From Acidimicrobiales bacterium (lineage in GTDB: Bacteria; Actinomycetota; Acidimicrobiia; Acidimicrobiales; Poriferisodalaceae), in NCBI GenBank assembly GCA_041394185.1, contig JAWKIQ010000003.1, forward strand, positions 1 to 64,000: 64,000 bases of DNA. The letters are read 5' to 3'. Each line of letters opens with the position of its first letter. The stretch's first letter is position 1. Under the pieces are notes generated by a model. It did not search any database. It was not told where the DNA came from and saw only the letters and a list, made by a program, of their open reading frames with translations. Position numbers and translations under genes: made by a program. Below, piece after piece: positions 14,351 to 21,946 of the stretch.

Positions 14351-16767
14351 TGATCGCTGAAGCCCTGGCGGGCAAGAGAATCGCCGTCACCGGCTCGACC
14401 GGCTTCCTCGGCACCGCTCTGGTCGAGCGACTGCTGCGCGGCGCGCCCGAATGCCAGCTGGTGCTTCTGGTGCGCCCGCCCAGGCGTGGCGACGTGCAGC
14501 GCCGAGTCGACCGCGAGATCTTGAAGAACGACGCGTTCGACCGGCTGCGCGAAGAGTGGGGCGACCAGTTCGACTCCATTTGTGCAGGTCGCATCCAGGT
14601 GGTGGCCGGCGACGTCGGCACCGATGGTTTGGGCCTCAACGACGAAGACCGGGCCACCTTTGCGTCTTGCGACATCGTCATCCATTCCGCGGCCACCGTG
14701 TCTTTCGACAACCCGCTGGACACATCGGTCGAGATCAACCTGCTGGGCCCCAACCGCATCCTCAATTTGCTGCAGGAAGAAGGGGTCAGGCCCCACTTCA
14801 TCGCCGTCAGCACGTGTTATGTGGCGGGCAACAGGCGGGGCAAGGCCGCAGAAGAGTTCCTGATCGAGACGCCCTTCCACATCCAGGTCGACTGGCGGGC
14901 CGAGGTGGCCGCCGCGCGCCGCACCCGCTCTGACCTTGAGGCCCACAGCCGGGTTCCTCACATGCTGAAGCAGTTCGGCAAAGAGGCCCGCGAAGAGCTC
15001 GGGGCGGCGGGCATTCCGTTGCTGAGCGCCAAGACCGAGCAGCGCCGTACGGCGTGGGTCAACAAGCGCATGGTCGACGCCGGTCGCAGCCGGGCCACGT
15101 CGCTTGGCTGGCCCGACGTCTACACCTATTCGAAGGCGCTGGGCGAGCAGGCCCTGCTCGAGTTGCACGGCGAGATTCCGCTCAGCATCGTGCGGCCCTC
15201 GATCATCGAGTCGGCCTGGGCCGATCCCAAGCCGGGTTGGATACGTGGCTTCCGTATGGCCGAGCCGCTCATCGTCAGCTTCGCCAAGGGCGAGCTGAAC
15301 CAGTTTCCCGGCTATCCCGAGGGTGTTGTCGACGTGATCCCGGTCGACATGGTGGCCGCCACCATCTGCGCCGTCGCAGCCCACGGGCCCGGCAAGCCGG
15401 GCCCCAACGACACAGCCCCCGGCAAGCCGGGCCCCAACGACACAGCCGCCGGCAAGCCGGCGATTTTCCAGGTTGCGTCTGGTGCCGTCAATCCGCTCCT
15501 GTACAAGGTGCTGACCTCCACCACCAAGGATTGGTTCACCGAGAACCCGATCTACGACAGCAAGGGCAACGCCATTGCGGTCGAGGAGTGGAAGTTCACC
15601 GGTGCCAGCGGCCTCGAGGAAAAGCTCGAGCGTGTCCAGAAGGTGATGGATGTCGCCGAAAAGGCGGTCAACACCCTGCCGATCCGGGGCAGCAAGGCAC
15701 GGGTCACCGAGAAGCTGGCCGAGCAGCGTCGGGTCGTCGACCAGGCCCACGGCTATGTGCAGATCTACGGCGCCTACGGTCGATGCGAGGCGCTGTACCA
15801 GATCGACAATACCCGCTCGTTGTGGGCGACACTGAACGACACCGACCGTCGAGATTTTGCGTTCGACCCCGAGGTCATCGACTGGAAGCACTACATCCGC
15901 AACGTGCATCTGCCAACGGTGGTCATCCAGGCCCGCGTCAAGATGAAGCCCGATCGACGCATAGGCCCCAGCCGCGAAGAGCGCCTGCGCCAGCAGGTGC
16001 TGGATCAGCGCCGGTCGTTTGCCGCTTTCGATCTCGAGAACACCCTCATCGCCTCGAACGTGGTCGAAAGCTACGCGTGGCTGGCGACCCGGCACCTAGA
16101 CACGTCGCAGCGGGCCCGGTTTGCCCTGCGCACCATCGCCGAGGGGCCGGGCTTGTGGAGCCGCGACCGCCGCGACCGCACCGACTTCTTGCGCTATTTC
16201 TACCGGCGCTATCGCGGTGCTTCGGTCGAGCAGCTGGACACCGACGCCCAGGAACTGCTCAGCGCACTCATCATCACCAAGTCGTTTCCCGCCGCGATGC
16301 GCCGTGTGCGGGCCCACAAGGCAGCCGGCCATCGCACGGTGTTGATCACGGGCGCCCTCGAGCTGGCGGTCAAGCCGCTGGAGCCCCTGTTCGACGACAT
16401 CATCGCGGCCCGCATGGACTCGCGGAACGGTCGCTACACCGGCGAGATGCTGGACGTTCCTCCCACCGGCGAGGTCCGCGCCCAGGTGATGCTCGAATGG
16501 GCCGACCGTCACGGCCTCGACCTCAAGGAAGGCGTGGCCTACGCCGACTCGGCGTCGGATCTGCCGATGCTGGAGGCCGTGGGCTACCCGGTGGCGGTCA
16601 ACCCCGAGACACGACTGGCCACCATCGCAGACAAGCGGGGCTGGTTGACCGAACAATGGACCAAGTCGCCGGGCGGGCCCCGCCCGCTGCTGCCCATGTC
16701 CACCCGCACCCGCACCCCTCACCTCGACGACCGCCGGTTGTCACGTTCTTCAGGAGCCCGTCGATGA
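14350..16767 (+). CDS. Fatty acyl-CoA reductase fused to HAD-type phosphatase domain
   Basis: 805 residues. The N-terminal part (1 to about 530) is a male-sterility-type fatty acyl-CoA reductase with NAD(P) motif TGSTGFLG (14-21), HSAATVSFD, catalytic YTYSK (Y258, K262) and IVRPSIIES. It should reduce long acyl-CoA (or acyl-ACP) to fatty alcohol. The C-terminal part (about 555-770) is a HAD subclass IB domain with FDLENT (D561, E563), LITGA and YADSASDLPML (D733, D737). Motif I has Glu where DxD has its second Asp, so activity may be altered. A 10-residue repeat (GKPGPNDTAP) sits at about 347-370. ATGA overlap to the next gene indicates coupling. M. tuberculosis Rv2483c also joins a HAD domain to lipid synthesis, fused to PlsC. 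Confidence 0.85.
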   Translation: MIAEALAGKRIAVTGSTGFLGTALVERLLRGAPECQLVLLVRPPRRGDVQRRVDREILKNDAFDRLREEWGDQFDSICAGRIQVVAGDVGTDGLGLNDEDRATFASCDIVIHSAATVSFDNPLDTSVEINLLGPNRILNLLQEEGVRPHFIAVSTCYVAGNRRGKAAEEFLIETPFHIQVDWRAEVAAARRTRSDLEAHSRVPHMLKQFGKEAREELGAAGIPLLSAKTEQRRTAWVNKRMVDAGRSRATSLGWPDVYTYSKALGEQALLELHGEIPLSIVRPSIIESAWADPKPGWIRGFRMAEPLIVSFAKGELNQFPGYPEGVVDVIPVDMVAATICAVAAHGPGKPGPNDTAPGKPGPNDTAAGKPAIFQVASGAVNPLLYKVLTSTTKDWFTENPIYDSKGNAIAVEEWKFTGASGLEEKLERVQKVMDVAEKAVNTLPIRGSKARVTEKLAEQRRVVDQAHGYVQIYGAYGRCEALYQIDNTRSLWATLNDTDRRDFAFDPEVIDWKHYIRNVHLPTVVIQARVKMKPDRRIGPSREERLRQQVLDQRRSFAAFDLENTLIASNVVESYAWLATRHLDTSQRARFALRTIAEGPGLWSRDRRDRTDFLRYFYRRYRGASVEQLDTDAQELLSALIITKSFPAAMRRVRAHKAAGHRTVLITGALELAVKPLEPLFDDIIAARMDSRNGRYTGEMLDVPPTGEVRAQVMLEWADRHGLDLKEGVAYADSASDLPMLEAVGYPVAVNPETRLATIADKRGWLTEQWTKSPGGPRPLLPMSTRTRTPHLDDRRLSRSSGARR
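15391..15460 (+). repeat. In-frame 30-base tandem repeat inside the reductase gene
   Basis: GGCAAGCCGG starts at 15391, 15421 and 15451, an exact 30-base period (about 2.3 copies). It encodes GKPGPNDTAP twice, then GKPA. It lies in the reductase part, between the substrate-domain segments AAHGP and IFQVASG, as a probable flexible surface insertion. Confidence 0.88.
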
Positions 16768-18350
16768 GCCCCCGCCCCGGTCTGGTCCTCGAAGTCGAGC
16801 GCACCACTCCCCCGATCCTGTTCCACCACGGCGAGGGCTTCCGGTTCGAGAAGCTGCCCACCGGCAGCCGCGTGGTGTATCCCAACGAACCCCTCGAGCC
16901 GATCGAAGACGTCGACGGTGCCATCACCAACGCCTTGCTGAACCCATTGGGCGACCAGAAGCCGTTGCCCGATCTGCTGTTCAGCGGCATGAAGTTGACC
17001 ATCGCCTTCGACGATGTGTCGCTGCCGCTGCCGCCCATGCAGGCGCCCGACATTCGCGGTCGCATCATCGAAAAGGTGCTGGACCTGGCCGCGGCGGCGG
17101 GTGTCGACGACGTCGAGATAATCGCCGCTTTGGCCCTTCACCGCCGCATGACCGAAGCCGAGTTGCGCCACGCGGTGGGCGACCGGGTCTACGACGCGTT
17201 TGCGCCCTACGGCCAGCTGTACAACTTCGACGCCGAAGACCCGGACGGCCTGATCATCTTGGGCACCACCAAACATGGCGAGGAGGTGCAGATCTCCAAG
17301 CGGGCGGCCGAGTCCGACCTGGTGGTTTACGTCAACATCAACCTGGTGTCGCTGGACGGCGGCCACAAGAGCGTCGCCACCGGCCTGTCTGGCTACCAGG
17401 GCATCCGCCACCACCACAACGTCCACACGATGCGCAACTCGAAGTCGTTCATGGACAACAAGAACTCCGAGCTGCACACCCGCAACTGGCGTCAGGGCCG
17501 CCTGATCAAGGAACACCTGAACGTGTTCCAGATCGAGACCACCCTCAACACCGACACCTTCCCGTCGCCGTTCGAGTTCCTGCAAAAGCGCGAGTGGGAG
17601 ATGACCGCCAAAGACCGCGCCATGCTGCTGGGCACCAAGAAGGCGCTCGACAAGATGCCCGTGTCGATGGCCCGCAAGATCATGCACGGAATCCGCTCGC
17701 CCTATGGCCTGACGTCAATTCAGGCCGGCGAGGTCGAGGCGGTGCACGAGGTCACCATCGACAACGTCTACAAGCAACAGCTGGTGCGCGTAGAGGGCCA
17801 GACCGACATCTTGACCATGGGCCTGCCCTACGTCGGGCCCTACAACGTCAACTCGGTGCTGAACCCCGTCCTGGTGGCGTGCCTGGGGCTGGGCTATTTC
17901 TTCAACCTGTACAAGGGCAAGCCGTTGGTGCGCGAGGGCGGTGTGGTCATCATCACCCACCCCACGCCGTGGGAGTTCCACCCGGTGCACCACCCGAGCT
18001 ACATCGACTTCTTCGAGGAGGTGCTGGCCGACAGCACCGACCCCGAGGTCATCGAGGCCAAGTACGAGAAGCGCTATGCAGAAGACGAGTGGTATCGCCA
18101 TCTGTACCGCACCAGCTACGCCTACCACGGCGTGCACCCGTTCTACATGTGGTACTGGACCGCGCACGCCCTCGAACACCTGAGCCAGGTCATCATCGTC
18201 GGCGGCGAACGGCGAGCCGTGCAGCGTCTGGGTTTCCGGGCTGCGACCACCATGAACGATGCTCTCGAGATGGCGTCCGAAACCGTGGGACGCCAGCCGA
18301 CGCTGACACACGTCCACAATCCGCCTCTGCTGATGGCAGACGTGGTCTGA
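16764..18350 (+). CDS. LarA-like (DUF2088) protein, putative nickel-pincer-cofactor enzyme
   Basis: 528 residues from ATG 16764, overlapping the upstream stop. The first 230 residues match the LarA/DUF2088 N-domain: LALHRRMTEAELRHAVG (H126, at the place of LarA His108), LDGGHKSVATGLSGYQ (K202, at the cofactor-attaching Lys184) and GIRHHHN (H216-H218, at the nickel ligand His200). The substrate motif DxTR of LarA is FDDVS here (82-86), and the position of catalytic His174 holds Asn/Ile, so a plain lactate racemase is unlikely. The C-terminal half is long and carries hydrophobic patches (VACLGLGYFFNLY). No larB, larC or larE lies in the window. A role in lipid synthesis is inferred from the operon. 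Confidence 0.75.
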   Translation: MSPRPGLVLEVERTTPPILFHHGEGFRFEKLPTGSRVVYPNEPLEPIEDVDGAITNALLNPLGDQKPLPDLLFSGMKLTIAFDDVSLPLPPMQAPDIRGRIIEKVLDLAAAAGVDDVEIIAALALHRRMTEAELRHAVGDRVYDAFAPYGQLYNFDAEDPDGLIILGTTKHGEEVQISKRAAESDLVVYVNINLVSLDGGHKSVATGLSGYQGIRHHHNVHTMRNSKSFMDNKNSELHTRNWRQGRLIKEHLNVFQIETTLNTDTFPSPFEFLQKREWEMTAKDRAMLLGTKKALDKMPVSMARKIMHGIRSPYGLTSIQAGEVEAVHEVTIDNVYKQQLVRVEGQTDILTMGLPYVGPYNVNSVLNPVLVACLGLGYFFNLYKGKPLVREGGVVIITHPTPWEFHPVHHPSYIDFFEEVLADSTDPEVIEAKYEKRYAEDEWYRHLYRTSYAYHGVHPFYMWYWTAHALEHLSQVIIVGGERRAVQRLGFRAATTMNDALEMASETVGRQPTLTHVHNPPLLMADVV

Positions 18351-18363
18351 GCGGCGGGTTCCA

Positions 18364-19353
18364 GTGGCCACCCTCAGCAAGAACACCGATCTCAACAAGA
18401 CCAAGGCCGTCAAACACCTGTGGAAGACGGGCCGGCGTGCCGCATCGCTGCCTCGCCAAGCCGCGGTCAAGACCCAGTTCCCCTTGCGCTCTGCTCCGAC
18501 CCCTCACGTGGTCGACCCTCTGCCGTCCAAGGTCGGGGCCAACTACGACACCGAGTGGGCCCGCCGCCCAGGGGCTCGCCTGACCCGCCGGGTGTTCCTG
18601 AATACGGTCTGGGAACCGGTCATCACCTACTACGCCGAGCCGACGGTCCGAAACGCAGACCGCCTGAAGGCCCTGGGTGGGTCTGGCGCAATCTTCGCCT
18701 CCAACCACCACAGCCACGCCGACACGATCGTCATGATGACGGCCCTTCCCAAGCCGTGGCGCAACCGGCTGTTCATTGGAGGTGCGGCCGACTATTTCTT
18801 CACCTCGCGGCCAACCAGCGTGCTTTCGGCGCTGTTCATAGGCGCGGTGCCGATCTCGCGCACGGGCATCAGCCGCCGCACCATCGAACAACCCATCAAG
18901 CTGCTGAAGAAAGACTGGTCGATGGTGATCTACCCCGAGGGGGGTCGTTCCCAAGACGGTTGGGCTCAGGACTTCAAGGCCGGCGTCGCCTTCTTGTCCA
19001 AGCAGTCTGGTGCGCCGGTGGTGCCGGTTCACATCGATGGCACCGGTTCGGTCATGCCCAAGGGCCAGAACTGGCCCACCAGGGCCAAGGTGTCGGTGAA
19101 CTTCGGCCAGCCGATGCACATGCTCGAGGGCGAGACCAACCAGCAGTTCACCGACCGCATCGAGGCCGCCATCGCCCTGCTGGCCGACGAGAACGAAACA
19201 GACTGGTGGACCGCCCGCCTGCGCCAGGCTCAGGGCCAGACCCCAAGCCTGCAGGGCCCCGAGGTTTCGCCATGGCGCCGCAAGTGGGCCACCAAGAGCC
19301 GTCGCCGCGTGCACGCTCCTTCGATGCGCCGCAAACGCTGGCCCTTCGTCTGA
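18364..19353 (+). CDS. 1-acyl-glycerol-3-phosphate acyltransferase-like (PlsC family)
   Basis: 329 residues from GTG 18364. Acyltransferase motif I is NHHSHAD (H115-x4-D120), motif II is PISRTGISR (about 165-173) and motif III is YPEGGRSQDG (about 190-199), followed by VVPVHIDGTG. The enzyme moves an acyl group from acyl-CoA or acyl-ACP to a glycerophosphate or other hydroxyl acceptor at the membrane. The N-terminal 70 residues and the basic C-terminal tail (KSRRRVHAPSMRRKRW) are outside the core. It starts 13 bases after the LarA-like gene, so it is in the same operon. Confidence 0.88.
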   Translation: MATLSKNTDLNKTKAVKHLWKTGRRAASLPRQAAVKTQFPLRSAPTPHVVDPLPSKVGANYDTEWARRPGARLTRRVFLNTVWEPVITYYAEPTVRNADRLKALGGSGAIFASNHHSHADTIVMMTALPKPWRNRLFIGGAADYFFTSRPTSVLSALFIGAVPISRTGISRRTIEQPIKLLKKDWSMVIYPEGGRSQDGWAQDFKAGVAFLSKQSGAPVVPVHIDGTGSVMPKGQNWPTRAKVSVNFGQPMHMLEGETNQQFTDRIEAAIALLADENETDWWTARLRQAQGQTPSLQGPEVSPWRRKWATKSRRRVHAPSMRRKRWPFV

Positions 19354-19375
19354 GCGGCAGGATCTGACCACCTAG

Positions 19376-20302
19376 ATGAACCAGCCGCTCATTACCGCCC
19401 GCTCGCTCGTCAAGCGTTTCGGCAGCTTCGTGGCCGTCGACGGGATCGACATCGACGTGCAACCCGGCGAGGCGTTCGGTTTCCTCGGACCAAACGGGGC
19501 CGGCAAGACATCGACCATGCGCATGATCGGTTGTGTCTCGGCGGTCAGCGACGGCACCCTGCGCATCTTCGGCCTGGACCCGGCCAAGGACGGACGCCAG
19601 ATCCGCTCACGAATCGGGGTGGTTCCCCAGCTCGACCAGCTCGACGCCGAGCTGACGGTCGAGGAGAACCTGGTCATCTACGCCAGATACTTCGACATCT
19701 CCAAGGCCGAGGCGCGCCGCCGGGCCGTCGACCTGCTCGAGTTCGTGCAACTGACCGAGAAGTCGGGCGAGAAGGTCGATCATCTGTCGGGCGGCCAGAA
19801 GCGTCGGGTCAGCATCGCCCGCTCGCTCATCAGCGAGCCCGAGCTGTTGTTGCTGGATGAGCCGACCACCGGCCTCGACCCCCAGGCCAGACACGTCCTG
19901 TGGGATCGCCTGTACCGGTTGAAAGACCGCGGCGCCACGCTGGTGCTGACCACCCACTTCATGGACGAGGCCGAGCAACTGTGCGACCGCCTGGTCGTCA
20001 TGGACCGCGGCAAGATCGTCGCCGAAGGTTCGCCGCGCGAGCTGATCGCGACCTACTCGACCCGCGAGGTCCTCGAGATGCGATTCGGCCGCACCCGAGA
20101 CAGCGCGGTCCTCGAACAGATTCACCAGCTTGGTGAACGGGTCGAAGAACTGCCCGACCGCGTGCTGGTCTATGCCGCCGACGGCGAGGCTGCACTGGCC
20201 GCTTTGCGCGGCCGCAATGTCGTGCCCGACAGCGCACTGGTGCGCCGCAGCAGCCTCGAAGACGTGTTCTTGCGCCTCACCGGCCGCTCGCTGGCCGAAT
20301 GA
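19376..20302 (+). CDS. ABC-2 exporter ATP-binding protein
   Basis: 308 residues. It has Walker A GPNGAGKTS (about 39-47), signature LSGGQKRR (about 138-145), Walker B LLLLDEPTTGLD (about 158-169) and the switch His in TTHFMDEAEQL. The C-terminal 70-residue extension is typical of DrrA/NodI-type exporters of lipids, polysaccharides or antibiotics. It forms a complex with the two permeases downstream, the first of which overlaps it by ATGA. The cargo is probably the lipid made by the upstream enzymes (inference). Confidence 0.92.
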   Translation: MNQPLITARSLVKRFGSFVAVDGIDIDVQPGEAFGFLGPNGAGKTSTMRMIGCVSAVSDGTLRIFGLDPAKDGRQIRSRIGVVPQLDQLDAELTVEENLVIYARYFDISKAEARRRAVDLLEFVQLTEKSGEKVDHLSGGQKRRVSIARSLISEPELLLLDEPTTGLDPQARHVLWDRLYRLKDRGATLVLTTHFMDEAEQLCDRLVVMDRGKIVAEGSPRELIATYSTREVLEMRFGRTRDSAVLEQIHQLGERVEELPDRVLVYAADGEAALAALRGRNVVPDSALVRRSSLEDVFLRLTGRSLAE

Positions 20303-21075
20303 CCCCGGCTCTGCGAGTCGCCTATCGCGACCTGGTCATCTACCGGCGCATCTGGCGCGCCAACCTGGTCGGAGCCGTGTTCCAGCCGCTGATGTATCTG
20401 CTGGGTGTGGGCTTGGGCGTCGGGTCGCTGGTCGACAGTGGTCCCGGTTCGGACGCCGCCCTGGGCGGGGTCTCGTATCTGGCGTTCTACGCGTCGGCGG
20501 TCATGGCCACCACCGCCATGTTCACGTCCAGCCAAGAGTCGCTGTGGCCGGCGATGGACGGCTTCAAGTGGTCGAACGCCTACCGGGCCATGGTCGCCAC
20601 GCCACTCGAACCATCTGACGTCGCAGTTGGCCTGGGGGCATATCACGCAGCGCGTGCAGCCATCGGAGCGATCGGTGTAGCGCTGGTCTTGTTGTTGTTC
20701 GACGACACCAGGTCGCTTGGCCTGCTGGCAGCGGTGCCCGCCGCCGTGCTCACCGGCCTGGCCTTTGCCATGCCGCTGACCGCATGGACATCCACCCGCG
20801 ACACCGACACTTCGTTTCCGGCCATCATGCGGTTCGTCATATTGCCCATGTTCTTGTTCGGCGGCGTCTTCTACCCCATCGAGCAGCTCCCAGGCTGGCT
20901 GCAGCCCGTGGCCTGGGTCACCCCGCTTTGGCACGGCGTCGAGTTGTGCCGTGGGGCGACGCTGGGCACTTGGACCATGCCCTCAGCACTGGTGCACCTG
21001 GGCGTCCTGCTGGCCTTTGCCGGCGGCGGCACCTTCATCGCCACCCGCACGTTCACCCGGGCCCTGCGACCATGA
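20299..21075 (+). CDS. ABC-2 type permease, first subunit
   Basis: 258 residues with about six hydrophobic segments (NLVGAVFQPLMYLLGVGLGVG; VSYLAFYASAVMATTAMF; IGVALVLLLF; LLAAVPAAVLTGLAFAMPL; FVILPMFLFGGVFYPIEQLP; LGVLLAFAGGGTFIA). The FGGVFYPIEQLP segment is the conserved ABC-2 signature. The start overlaps the ATPase gene and the stop overlaps the second permease, so all three are made together. Confidence 0.9.
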   Translation: MTPALRVAYRDLVIYRRIWRANLVGAVFQPLMYLLGVGLGVGSLVDSGPGSDAALGGVSYLAFYASAVMATTAMFTSSQESLWPAMDGFKWSNAYRAMVATPLEPSDVAVGLGAYHAARAAIGAIGVALVLLLFDDTRSLGLLAAVPAAVLTGLAFAMPLTAWTSTRDTDTSFPAIMRFVILPMFLFGGVFYPIEQLPGWLQPVAWVTPLWHGVELCRGATLGTWTMPSALVHLGVLLAFAGGGTFIATRTFTRALRP

Positions 21076-21863
21076 CCGCCAGGATCGTGCCGGCGGTGTT
21101 GCTCGACGTTCGGCGTCCACAGCGGCTCATCGAGCGCAGCACCATGGTCTACAGGCGCTCGCCGCTAATCATCCTCAGCGGCTTCTTCGAGCCGATGTTC
21201 TACCTGTTGTCGATGCGTGTGGGCCTGAGCAGCCTCATCGGTGGCGTCGAGGTCGCCGGCAAGCTGGTGCCATACGCCGAGTTCGTCGCCCCCGGCCTGA
21301 TGGCGTCGGCCGCGATGAACGGGGCGATCTATGACTCGACCATGAACGTCTTCCACAAGTGGAAACACGCCAAGCTCTACGACTCGCTGCTTGCGACACC
21401 GCTCAGCGCAGGCGATGTTGCGGTGGGCGAGATCGGGTGGGCGGTGCTGCGCGGCCTCATGTACTCGACGGCGTTCCTGGCCACGATGCTTGCGCTGGGC
21501 ATGGTGGGTTCGCCGTGGATGGTCCTGTCTATTCCCGTGTGTGTGTTGATCGGCGCTGCGTTCGCTTCGATGGGCATGGCGCTCACCACATTCATGCGCT
21601 CGTGGGCCGATTTCGAGTACGTGCCGGCCGCCACCCTGCCGCTGTTCTTGTTCTCGGCGACCTTCTATCCGGTGTCGGCATATGGCGACTGGAGCTGGGT
21701 TGTCCAGCTCAGCCCGCTCTACCACGGCGTCGAGATGATCAGGGCAGCCAACGCCGGGGTGCTCGAGCCCGTGCTGCTGGTCCATGCCGCCGTGCTGGTC
21801 GGTCTCGCTCTGGCCGGGGTGACGGTTACCGCCCAACGGATCGAACGCCTTCTGCTCAGCTAG
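21072..21863 (+). CDS. ABC-2 type permease, second subunit
   Basis: 263 residues, a NodJ/DrrB-type permease with about six membrane segments. LFLFSATFYPVSAYGDW (about 190-206) is the ABC-2 motif, and EPMFYLLSMRVGLSSLI is the first helix region. It is similar in size and plan to the first permease but divergent, suggesting a heterodimeric channel. It is the last gene of the operon; GGCGC...GCGCC at 21869-21895 may act as a weak terminator. Confidence 0.9.
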   Translation: MTARIVPAVLLDVRRPQRLIERSTMVYRRSPLIILSGFFEPMFYLLSMRVGLSSLIGGVEVAGKLVPYAEFVAPGLMASAAMNGAIYDSTMNVFHKWKHAKLYDSLLATPLSAGDVAVGEIGWAVLRGLMYSTAFLATMLALGMVGSPWMVLSIPVCVLIGAAFASMGMALTTFMRSWADFEYVPAATLPLFLFSATFYPVSAYGDWSWVVQLSPLYHGVEMIRAANAGVLEPVLLVHAAVLVGLALAGVTVTAQRIERLLLS

Positions 21864-21946
21864 CCGGGGGCGGCGCAAACTCTGCAACGCGGCGCCAAAG
21901 CGAATAACGTCGCTGCGTCGCGCAGCACTCAGATCGGATCTCCAAC

